A DNA stretch of 13,256 nt from Anaerolineaceae bacterium (GTDB taxonomy: Bacteria; Chloroflexota; Anaerolineae; Anaerolineales; Anaerolineaceae): assembly GCA_011620465.1 (NCBI GenBank), contig WOZC01000171.1, positions 29,767 through 43,022 on the forward strand, read 5' to 3'. Below the pieces are notes generated by a model. That model saw only the letters and a program-made list of their open reading frames with translations. It was not told the origin of the DNA and made no database searches. Positions 6,430-12,497 of the stretch are shown one piece after another. Within the stretch, counting starts at the first letter, position 1. The number at the start of each line of letters is the position of its first letter. Both the position numbers and the translations under genes were made by a program.

Positions 6430-8076
6430 TTAAGCTTTAAAACCTAAAGAAATTATTTCATCCGAAAGCCCTTTTCGCCGGCAAGCCGCTTGGATCAAAC
6501 CCATAAACAAGGGGTGAGGTCGGTTCGGTCTGGAAAGAAACTCCGGATGGAATTGGCAGGAAATCATGTAAGGGTGGTCTTTATTTTCAACCATTTCAAC
6601 TAGCATTCCATCTGGTGATTGCCCCGAAAAGACCAAACCATGCTCCTCCATAGACGCTCGATAATCATTGTTGACTTCGTAACGATGGCGATGTCGTTCT
6701 TCGATTTGATCTTGTTTGTACAGGTTTCGAGCCAGGGTGTTTTCGGAAACATTGCAGGGGTAGAGCCCAAGCCGCATCGTTCCGCCCATACGATCCAACC
6801 CTCTTTGATCGGTCATCAAATCGATCACAGGGTGTTCGGTCATCTTGTCGAATTCGGTGGAGTTGGCATCTTCCAGCCCAAGTACATTCCGTGCAAACTC
6901 GATAACCATCACATGCAGCCCGAGGCAGAGACCAAGGTATGGAATACCATTTTCACGGGCGTAGCGGGCTGTGCGAATTTTCCCTTCCACACCGCGACTG
7001 CCAAAACCACCCGGCACCACGATTGCATCCAAATCCCGCAAAGCTTCTTCTATATTTTCCATCTTCTCCAGGTCAGCAGAGGAGATCCATTCAATATCGA
7101 CATCAACGCCATAGTAGAGGGCGGCGTGTTTTAGCGCTTCACGAACACTGATATAGGCATCATGCAGCTCAACATACTTTCCCACCAACCCGATTTTCAC
7201 TGATGGTTTGGCTTTTTTCAGTTCATCCACCATCCAACGCCAACCGTCCAATTCTGGTTCATGTTTGGCTTTAAGTCCTAATGCGTCCAGGAGAATGTCA
7301 GCGACATGGTTCTCTTCCAGTTGTAAAGGAATCTCATAGAGCATATCTGCAGTGACTAAAGGAACAACAGCATTTGGTTTAACATCACAAAACTTGGCAA
7401 TTTTCTGGGTGAGTTCTTTTTCGACCGGGTAATCGCTTCGGGCAATGATCATGTCTGCCAGGATACCGATGGACCGCAATTCGCGTACCGAGTGTTGGGT
7501 TGGTTTAGTCTTTGTTTCTGAGGTTGCCTTTAAATATGGCAACCAGGTAATATGCACAAAAGCGGTGTTTTCTTCACCAAGTTCATTCCGCATTTCCCGG
7601 ATAGCCTCTAGGAATGGTTGACCTTCGATATCACCAACTGTACCGCCAACCTCAATCAAAGCGATTTCAGCTTCGCTGCTACGCCCCAAGAGGTTGATCC
7701 GGCGTTTGATCTCATTTGTGATGTGAGGAATCACCTGGATTGTCCCGCCAAGATAGTCTCCCCTGCGCTCCCGCTCGATCACTTCTTCGTAAACCTGGCC
7801 AGTAGTAACTGTGCTGGTACGCTTGAGGTGCAGGTCGCAGAAACGCTCGTAGTGCCCAAGATCAAGATCCGTTTCGGAGCCATCGTCGAGCACATACACT
7901 TCTCCATGCTGATAAGGGCTCATCGTGCCTGGATCAACATTGAGGTATGGGTCAAGTTTTTGCACTGTAATGGAAAAACCCCGGGCTTTGAGCAAGCGTC
8001 CAACAGATGCAGCCGTCACACCCTTGCCAACAGAGGAGAGAACTCCACCAGTAAAGAATATGTATTTAATTGCCAT
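6430..8076 (-). CDS. pyrG: CTP synthase (glutamine-hydrolysing)
   Basis: A 548-aa enzyme that aminates UTP to CTP using ATP and glutamine. The N-terminal synthetase domain (1 to about 270) has the P-loop-like GGVLSSVGKG (10-19), LDPYLNVDPGTMSPYQHGEV (41-60) and DLDLGHYERF. The class I glutamine amidotransferase domain (about 293-535) has the nucleophile Cys384 in GLCLGLH, and His510 and Glu512 in FHPE. The residue after CLGL is His388, where most family members have Gln. The start is supported by GAGG (8084-8081), 4 nt before the ATG. A terminator-like hairpin ends about 23 nt before this ATG, leaving open how pyrG is expressed: its own promoter, read-through, or attenuation. Confidence 0.98.
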   Translation of the reverse strand: MAIKYIFFTGGVLSSVGKGVTAASVGRLLKARGFSITVQKLDPYLNVDPGTMSPYQHGEVYVLDDGSETDLDLGHYERFCDLHLKRTSTVTTGQVYEEVIERERRGDYLGGTIQVIPHITNEIKRRINLLGRSSEAEIALIEVGGTVGDIEGQPFLEAIREMRNELGEENTAFVHITWLPYLKATSETKTKPTQHSVRELRSIGILADMIIARSDYPVEKELTQKIAKFCDVKPNAVVPLVTADMLYEIPLQLEENHVADILLDALGLKAKHEPELDGWRWMVDELKKAKPSVKIGLVGKYVELHDAYISVREALKHAALYYGVDVDIEWISSADLEKMENIEEALRDLDAIVVPGGFGSRGVEGKIRTARYARENGIPYLGLCLGLHVMVIEFARNVLGLEDANSTEFDKMTEHPVIDLMTDQRGLDRMGGTMRLGLYPCNVSENTLARNLYKQDQIEERHRHRYEVNNDYRASMEEHGLVFSGQSPDGMLVEMVENKDHPYMISCQFHPEFLSRPNRPHPLFMGLIQAACRRKGLSDEIISLGFKA

Positions 8077-8095
8077 AGTACCTCAGATAGTGATT

Positions 8096-8131
8096 AAATA
8101 AAAAGGGAGGGCTGTTTACTCCAGCTCTCCC
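8096..8131 (-). terminator. Terminator-like hairpin between the S1-domain gene and pyrG
   Basis: On the minus strand GGGAGAGCTG (8131-8122) pairs with CAGCCCTCCC (8114-8105), with one A-C mismatch and a 7-nt loop. Five T (8104-8100) follow, then ATTT. It lies 37 nt after the S1-domain stop codon and about 23 nt before the pyrG ATG, inside what would be the pyrG leader. It is either the terminator of the S1 gene or an attenuator of pyrG. The pyrimidine-rich 5' stem arm used in the known poly-G pyrG attenuation is not present. Confidence 0.75.
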
Positions 8132-8168
8132 CGGAAACGATTAGGTCTCTTTCAGATTACCACTACGC

Positions 8169-8963
8169 TTAATCATCCCTGTCGCCTGCGTTGCCCAGCT
8201 TGTTAGTCAGAGTACGCTCATAGATATCATCAGCTTCAGTATCGCGATTTTTCTGTTTCTTGATACGGCTGGCGATTTCAGGACGGCGTTGTTCAGCACG
8301 ATCCATGGCTTTTCGCATGGCGATTTCCATAAAAGTGGGATCTGGAATCACTTCTTCTTCCACTTCTTGAGCTACTTCTTTTTTGCCCTTACCCTTGCGT
8401 TTGTTAGGGCTAACTTCGGTAAGAATTTCTTCAGGGTTTTCCTGGAGAGCTTTCATGCTCAACTTGATTTGCTTTTTTCGTCTGTTGACTTCCAGGATCT
8501 TCACATCGACTTCATCACCAACTTTTACGACTTCGGATGGAAGACGAACAAAATTGTGGGAAAGCTCGCTCACATGAACAAGTCCAGGGCGTTCTGCGCC
8601 AATTTCAACAAAGGCACCGAAAGATTCCAAACGGACGACGGTACCCTTCACGCTCATTTCGGGGGCAAGTTCGCGCCATTCGTACATCAGGGGTTCGCGC
8701 ATGGTAAGCTCGTAATGATCTTTCAAGACTCTTTTGATCCAAACAGTAATCACCTGGTCAGCTTTTAAAGTCTCTTCGAGATTGGTTACGACTTTCTCTT
8801 TATTTTCCGGGTCTACAACTTGGGAGACATGTAAGAATGCAGGTATCTTCGAACCGATGTCTACAATTGCTCCTTGTAGGGTAGTTCTCAATACCTTCCC
8901 TTCGAATTTTTGTTTCGCGGTTAAAGGTTGATCATTATTAGTTAAATCGACAGGGTTATCCAT
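8169..8963 (-). CDS. Two-domain S1 RNA-binding protein (short ribosomal protein S1-like)
   Basis: A 264-aa protein with two OB-fold S1 domains. The first, about residues 18-92, includes KVLRTTLQGAIVDIG and PAFLHVSQV. The second, about 103-172, includes GTVVRLESFGAFVEIG, PGLVHVSELS and the closing KKQIKLSMKAL. The second is closer to consensus. The C-terminal 90 residues are highly charged and Lys/Arg/Glu-rich, likely disordered or helical. E. coli S1 has six such domains; short versions occur in several phyla and may serve as the S1-like mRNA-binding protein of the ribosome or as a general RNA-binding protein. The start is set by GGGAG (8974-8970), 6 nt upstream, and a good promoter lies at 8999-9027. 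It is first in the block with pyrG and eno. Confidence 0.85.
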   Translation of the reverse strand: MDNPVDLTNNDQPLTAKQKFEGKVLRTTLQGAIVDIGSKIPAFLHVSQVVDPENKEKVVTNLEETLKADQVITVWIKRVLKDHYELTMREPLMYEWRELAPEMSVKGTVVRLESFGAFVEIGAERPGLVHVSELSHNFVRLPSEVVKVGDEVDVKILEVNRRKKQIKLSMKALQENPEEILTEVSPNKRKGKGKKEVAQEVEEEVIPDPTFMEIAMRKAMDRAEQRRPEIASRIKKQKNRDTEADDIYERTLTNKLGNAGDRDD

Positions 8964-8998
8964 TATTTACTCCCAAAGGGTTATATTCATAAGATATT

Positions 8999-9027
8999 AG
9001 TATACACTTTTGCAAGAATTTCGTCAA
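8999..9027 (-). promoter_or_regulatory. Sigma-70-type promoter of the S1-domain gene
   Basis: On the minus strand TTGACG (9027-9022) and TATACT (9004-8999) are separated by 17 nt, each hexamer one mismatch from consensus. The start point would fall near 8992, giving a leader of about 30 nt that contains the GGGAG ribosome binding site. This is the clearest promoter in the window. Confidence 0.75.
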
Positions 9028-9086
9028 TTATTACAGGCAAATTGCCAATCTTTTTCTGGCTTATAACAAATACGTAGACAAAAAAC

Positions 9087-9767
9087 CTACCTCGGAAGCA
9101 GTAAAACTGCCGTCACAATCAAAAATTGCCCCAAATGATAAGTGAGGATGATCCAGAACTTATACTTGGGCAGACGTCGATCCAGTTTATCAAGACCAAT
9201 CATCGCATCAGAAACAAAGAACAGTAGCCCACCGCTGCCTGCCAGAACAGCTGACAAATCCGACCAGCCGGGACGTGCCAGGCACAGCATTGCGCTCACC
9301 GCCATCGCAAACACAAGCGCTCCATATCCTTTGAGAAAGGGCAGAAAGGACTTCTTCAACTCCGATGTAGCCGCGAACCGATCAATTGTCAAATACATCA
9401 CCAGGATCCCTGCTAAAAGCGCGATGAAGCCTATCACCAACACAGGCGTAGGAGGGAAATTGGTATTAAAGCCCCAAATATAAAAAATCTGCGCCAGCGA
9501 AAAAGCTGCCATCCCCGCAACAAACCAGCGCGTACCCCGAGGTATTAGCAAGATATCTCCCACCAGTGAAAAGAAAAGCCCAAGTAGAAAGGGAAAACGA
9601 ACCGGGCTGAGAGCCCCTTGAAGCATGAAATAAACGATCAAACCGAGCAAGACCAGGGGTTTGGTGATGTAGTAGGCAGCCAGGTTGCCCCTCCAGATGG
9701 CGATCCAATTTGCCAGCGTCACCATGCCTATCAGGATCAGTAACGCTGTTTTAAACCAATCAGGCAT
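9087..9767 (-). CDS. YhhN/TMEM86-family membrane protein (lysoplasmalogenase-like)
   Basis: A 226-aa integral membrane protein with about eight hydrophobic helices. Family signatures are ITKPLVLLGL (34-43), LGLFFSLVGDILLI (62-75, with Asp71), LLFFVSDAMIGLDKL (181-195, with Asp187) and the C-terminal YHLGQFLI (210-217). Animal TMEM86 members hydrolyse the vinyl-ether bond of lysoplasmalogens; most bacterial members are untested, so activity here is inferred. The ATG at 9767 is preferred to the more upstream in-frame ATG at 9815: it has an AGGGA a few bases upstream, overlaps the end of era by only 8 nt, and avoids a soluble extension in front of the first helix. Translational coupling to era is likely. 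No terminator is visible after it. Confidence 0.85.
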   Translation of the reverse strand: MPDWFKTALLILIGMVTLANWIAIWRGNLAAYYITKPLVLLGLIVYFMLQGALSPVRFPFLLGLFFSLVGDILLIPRGTRWFVAGMAAFSLAQIFYIWGFNTNFPPTPVLVIGFIALLAGILVMYLTIDRFAATSELKKSFLPFLKGYGALVFAMAVSAMLCLARPGWSDLSAVLAGSGGLLFFVSDAMIGLDKLDRRLPKYKFWIILTYHLGQFLIVTAVLLLPR

Positions 9768-10683
9768 TATTCCCTGCGCCAGCCAGTCCAATCCTGCTGA
9801 GGAAAGCAGGATCATTCTTCCAATCTTTCTGAGTTTTCACCTGCAAGTCCAAAAACACCTTATTCTTTGTCATCTCCTCGATGGCGAGACGCGCCTCAGT
9901 GCTTATTTTGCGGATCATCATGCCTTTTTTTCCGACGACGATCCCTTTTTGAGCTTCACGTTCAACATATATTATTCCATGAATATAGAGCATATCATTC
10001 TCTCGCTCTTTATATTCATCCACTTGAGCGGCAATGCTATAGGGTAATTCATCATCAAGGTTTTCCATTGCAGCTGCCCGGATGAGCTCGGCGGCGATAT
10101 CGCGTTCAAAATCTTCTGTGATCTGGTCGGTTGGGTAATACTCTGGTCCGACAGGCAGCAAGAAATGGACTTTTTCAACCAGTTTTGCCACACCTTTTCC
10201 AGTCCTGGCTGAGATTTCAATCGCAGGATCCTCGGGAAACAGTGCCTGGAAGGCTTGTTTGTTTTGCGATGCCTGCCCCGGTCCTACTAAATCACTCTTG
10301 TTGAAAACCAATATAACTTTTTGTGTGCTACGTTTTTCTTTGATCAGAGAAGAGAGTTCATGGTCCAACTCATCCAGCTGCTTGCTGATATCAGCGATAA
10401 ACAGAAGAACATCCGCATCTTCAAGGGCAAACCGGACCTCGTTGTTGATAAATTGGCTCAATTTGTCTTTGGCATTGTTCAACCCGGGAGTATCGGTAAA
10501 GATCATCTGGTACTCGTCGGTAGTCAAAATCCCGAGTTGTCTGCGGCGGGTGGTTTGAGGTTTGAAAGACACACCTGCAATCGGCTGACCCATAATTTGG
10601 TTCAGCAACGTGCTTTTCCCAGCGTTTGGTTTGCCCACAAGGGCAATAAAACCTGATTTGAAATTATCGTTCGGTGTTTCCAA
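9760..10683 (-). CDS. era: Era GTPase
   Basis: A 307-aa GTPase that binds the 3' end of 16S rRNA and assists small-subunit maturation. G1 is GKPNAGKS (17-24), G2 lies in the QTTRRRQLG region (43-51), G3 is DTPG (64-67), G4 is NKSD (128-131) and G5 is SAR (158-160). The C-terminal KH domain has GIVVGKKGMMIRKIS (247-261), with GKKG as its RNA-binding loop. The start is a TTG at 10683, supported by GAGG 4 nt upstream (10691-10688). That GAGG overlaps the stop codon of the methyltransferase gene, and the gap between the two genes is 6 nt, so translation is probably coupled. Length is normal for Era. Confidence 0.97.
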   Translation of the reverse strand: METPNDNFKSGFIALVGKPNAGKSTLLNQIMGQPIAGVSFKPQTTRRRQLGILTTDEYQMIFTDTPGLNNAKDKLSQFINNEVRFALEDADVLLFIADISKQLDELDHELSSLIKEKRSTQKVILVFNKSDLVGPGQASQNKQAFQALFPEDPAIEISARTGKGVAKLVEKVHFLLPVGPEYYPTDQITEDFERDIAAELIRAAAMENLDDELPYSIAAQVDEYKERENDMLYIHGIIYVEREAQKGIVVGKKGMMIRKISTEARLAIEEMTKNKVFLDLQVKTQKDWKNDPAFLSRIGLAGAGNNA

Positions 10684-10689
10684 TGTTCC

Positions 10690-11196
10690 TCACTTTGTGA
10701 AAATCACTTTTCCATTAACAATTTTGTGCCCTTCAAATTCGAGCAATTGCTGTTTTATCTTCAGCCCATTGTCACCTGTGAATCCATGTAACGAGCCATC
10801 TGATGCAATCACACGATGACATGGCACGACTAACAAGAAGGGGTTATTTGCCAAAGCACCGCCAGCTGGACGAGCTGCTTTCGGATTTCCTGCAAGGCGC
10901 GCCAAATCACCATAGCTGATAACCTCCCCCCAAGCTATCTGACGGGTTTTTTGGAGCGCGGTCAAGCGAAATGGGGGCATCCCAGACCAATCCAGCGGTA
11001 AATCAAATTGCTTAAGCCCACCTGAGAAGTACCCTCGTAATTGCGATTCAGCCTCTTCAATGATTTCGAAAGGAGATTTTTCTGAGTTCGTTTCTTCTGG
11101 TTTATGACTAAGAAGAACGACCCGGGTCAAACCAGCAAGACTGGCACTGATACGAACAATGCCAATAGGCGTATTAATGTCTTTATAAGCAACCAT
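10690..11196 (-). CDS. Methylated-DNA-[protein]-cysteine S-methyltransferase
   Basis: A 168-aa suicide DNA repair protein that moves the alkyl group from O6-alkylguanine to its own cysteine. The active site PCHRV is at 125-129, with acceptor Cys126. Upstream are the recognition helix region GEVISYGDLARLAG (90-103), ARPAGGALANNP (108-119) with the expected Arg finger and Asn118, and downstream LHGFTGDNGLKIKQQLLEFEG. The N-terminal domain is the usual short poorly conserved ferredoxin-like part. It is a stand-alone enzyme of the Ogt/MGMT type, not an Ada fusion. AGGAG (11210-11206) lies 9 nt before the ATG, and a promoter candidate is at 11217-11246. It is first in the set with era and the YhhN-family gene. 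Confidence 0.96.
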   Translation of the reverse strand: MVAYKDINTPIGIVRISASLAGLTRVVLLSHKPEETNSEKSPFEIIEEAESQLRGYFSGGLKQFDLPLDWSGMPPFRLTALQKTRQIAWGEVISYGDLARLAGNPKAARPAGGALANNPFLLVVPCHRVIASDGSLHGFTGDNGLKIKQQLLEFEGHKIVNGKVIFTK

Positions 11197-11216
11197 AATA
11201 ATTTTCTCCTGAACAA

Positions 11217-11246
11217 ATCGTAGGGTAATCGTAGGTTAAGCGTCAA
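11217..11246 (-). promoter_or_regulatory. Promoter of the methyltransferase-era-yhhN set
   Basis: On the minus strand TTGACG (11246-11241) and TACGAT (11222-11217) are separated by 18 nt. The expected start point is close to 11210, giving a leader of about 14 nt that begins at the AGGAG ribosome binding site. The -10 and its upstream flank contain a short direct repeat, CCTACGATT, twice. The -10 is only moderately close to consensus. Confidence 0.5.
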
Positions 11247-11274
11247 GTATTGATGTTGAGTTTATTGTAATATA

Positions 11275-11292
11275 AAGTCGTAAGGGCGACTT
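11275..11292. repeat. Small hairpin, 6-bp stem
   Basis: AAGTCG (11275-11280) and CGACTT (11287-11292) flank a 6-nt loop. On the minus strand a T/A-rich run follows, but no gene ends nearby, so a terminator role is not supported. Confidence 0.4.
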
Positions 11293-11312
11293 CTCTTCTT
11301 CTTCTCCTCCTT
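11290..11312. repeat. 23-nt polypyrimidine/polypurine tract
   Basis: An uninterrupted C/T run made of ttc and tcc steps. Its minus strand contains AAGGAGG, an ideal Shine-Dalgarno sequence, but no start codon follows at a usable distance. It is a simple-sequence tract with no demonstrated role. Confidence 0.8.
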
Positions 11313-11318
11313 AATACC

Positions 11319-11349
11319 CTAATGCTGCGGTCGGCGTCCGCAGCATTAG
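11319..11349. repeat. Strong hairpin: perfect 12-bp stem, 7-nt loop
   Basis: CTAATGCTGCGG (11319-11330) pairs perfectly with CCGCAGCATTAG (11338-11349) around the loop TCGGCGT. A short T run (11354-11357) follows on the plus strand after a 4-nt gap, which is imperfect for a terminator, and no plus-strand gene ends upstream. It may instead be a REP-like palindromic unit. Confidence 0.85.
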
Positions 11350-11460
11350 CTCGTTTTAAGGCCAAAGTCCAATATGGGCGTTAGTTTCACATCCGTTTTG
11401 TATTGTTCTTGATGTAAGAAGGCTTCCTTTCTGGCCAAAACTTACAACTCGATTCTCTTG

Positions 11461-11510
11461 ACCTCCTCCAGCCCTTCTTTGGGCGAAGAGGGGGATTGAG
11501 GGGGTGGGTT
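11461..11510 (+). repeat. G-rich block with potential G-quadruplex, candidate dispersed repeat
   Basis: Four G runs, GGG (11481-11483), GGGGG (11490-11494), GGGGG (11500-11504) and GGG (11506-11508), with loops of 6, 5 and 1 nt satisfy the standard G3+N1-7 pattern. Just upstream GCCC (11471-11474) and GGGC (11481-11484) form a small stem around TTCTTT. Translated on the minus strand it gives an NPPLRPKKG-type peptide, which I recall from spurious ORFs over dispersed intergenic repeats in other bacteria. Confidence 0.5.
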
Positions 11511-11582
11511 TTCCTCTTTAATAATGCCAGTCTTCTGACCGACCACGTGAATTGACCTCTTGCTCTATTCTCCAACCTGGTA

Positions 11583-11613
11583 AGATTCTTTCTCCATCAG
11601 AATGACAAGATAA
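11583..11613. repeat. Partial, diverged copy of a dispersed intergenic repeat
   Basis: It shares AGATTCTT at one end and TCAGAATGACA-(A/G)-GATAA at the other with the copy at 11847-11880, in the same order and orientation. The middle differs in length and sequence. The shared blocks are seen directly; common origin is inferred. Confidence 0.6.
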
Positions 11614-11772
11614 TTGTCCGTGCCGGTCTCCTGATAGCCGTCCACTTTGTTGCGGGCACAGGCCGAGCATGCGATCTGACCTTATGATCTCTCATCATTA
11701 GCAAGAGAATTGTTTACCCCTACATGAACCACTTATCTGAGATAAAATAGGTTGGACAATAAACTATAGTCT

Positions 11773-11880
11773 TGTCATCCTGAATGAATTGACGCAATAC
11801 GACGTGTACTTTGTAAGTGAATGATGCAAGGATCTTTTAATGGTTTAGATTCTTCGCTGACGCTCAGAATGACAGGATAA
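11773..11880. repeat. MITE/REP-like dispersed repeat with terminal inverted repeats
   Basis: TGTCATCCTGA (11773-11783) and TCAGAATGACA (11864-11874) are inverted repeats matching at 10 of 11 positions, bounding about 100 bp with no coding capacity. The right part (AGATTCTTCGCTGACGCTCA, 11847-11866) resembles the TCTTCGC...CTCAGAATGACA sequence that I recall in intergenic regions of many unrelated bacteria. It ends about 50 bp before the phosphoribosyltransferase start, so it may form part of that gene's upstream region. Confidence 0.6.
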
Positions 11881-11930
11881 ATTTCAGATGGACAGACCTA
11901 TTTTTGTGAGTTTAAGCATTTGGAGGATTA

Positions 11931-12497
11931 ATGGAAAACCGAGAAACCTATCCCATCACCATTGCTGGTGTTGAAAGAAATCTGCCCCTTTTCGAAGTAA
12001 AACCCGGGCTGCGCATTGCCATTCTTAACATTTTGGGTGATGTCGAATTGGTGGATGCCTGTGCAGCAGAACTAAACCGCCTGCTGGCAGATACAGAGTT
12101 TGATGTAATTCTCACCCCGGAAACCAAGTCGATCCCGCTCGCTCATATGCTCTCGAAATTGAGCGGTAAACCCTACATCGTTCTGCGAAAAGAATACAAA
12201 CCCTACATGGGAAACGCGATTTCAACCGAAACCTTATCTATCACGACCGGGAAACCTCAGACCCTCTTCCTGGATGAAAAAGACTTCGAAGCGATCAAAG
12301 GGAAACGGGTCGTCTTGTTGGATGATGTGATTAGCACCGGTTCAACTCTGCAGGGCATGCAACTGGTAATGGAGAAAGCCGGCGCGATTACCGCGCGTGA
12401 AGTTGGCATTCTCACCGAGGGTGACCGGGCTGAATGGCGTGATATTCTCTCCCTGGGGCACTTACCTTTATTCTTCGGACCAGATAAGGAATGCTGA
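11931..12497 (+). CDS. Purine phosphoribosyltransferase-family protein (adenine PRT-like)
   Basis: A 188-aa type I phosphoribosyltransferase. The PRPP-binding signature VVLLDDVISTGSTL lies at 127-140, with the two acidic residues Asp131-Asp132 and the Ser-Thr-Gly loop. LTPETKSIPLAHMLS (61-75) and the PYIVLRKEYKPYMG segment (81-94) correspond to the PPi loop and flexible loop of adenine/xanthine PRTs. It fits a group often labelled adenine phosphoribosyltransferase that begins with YPITIAG-like and LPLFEV-like segments; the real base substrate is not known to me, so apt is not assigned. GGAGG (11922-11926) lies 4 nt before the ATG. The stop overlaps the next gene by 7 nt. Confidence 0.88.
   Translation: MENRETYPITIAGVERNLPLFEVKPGLRIAILNILGDVELVDACAAELNRLLADTEFDVILTPETKSIPLAHMLSKLSGKPYIVLRKEYKPYMGNAISTETLSITTGKPQTLFLDEKDFEAIKGKRVVLLDDVISTGSTLQGMQLVMEKAGAITAREVGILTEGDRAEWRDILSLGHLPLFFGPDKEC

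Larger units (their letters stand above)
11247..11930. other. Repeat-rich intergenic region between divergent operons, no gene seen
   Basis: About 680 bp without a credible coding region on either strand. A 62-codon minus-strand frame (11575-11387) has no ribosome binding site and mainly translates repeat sequence. Contents in order: a small hairpin (11275-11292), a polypyrimidine tract (11290-11312), a 12-bp-stem hairpin (11319-11349), a G-rich block (11461-11510), one partial dispersed-repeat copy (11583-11613), a featureless stretch (11614-11770) and a longer copy with terminal inverted repeats (11773-11880). The last 50 nt hold the leader and ribosome binding site of the phosphoribosyltransferase gene. 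Confidence 0.8.

Noticed and set aside
9087..9130. GCAGT/ACTGC hairpin and T run at the end of the YhhN-family gene
   Set aside because: The hairpin lies inside the coding sequence and the T run is about 12 nt away, so it does not have terminator geometry.
9768..9815. Longer N terminus for the YhhN-family protein starting at 9815
   Set aside because: It would overlap era by 56 nt and add a soluble segment. The ATG at 9767 has an AGGGA just upstream and a short overlap.
11387..11575. 62-codon minus-strand open frame in the intergenic region
   Set aside because: It has no ribosome binding site, has biased Arg/Lys/Pro composition, and runs across the G-rich repeat block; it looks like a translated repeat.
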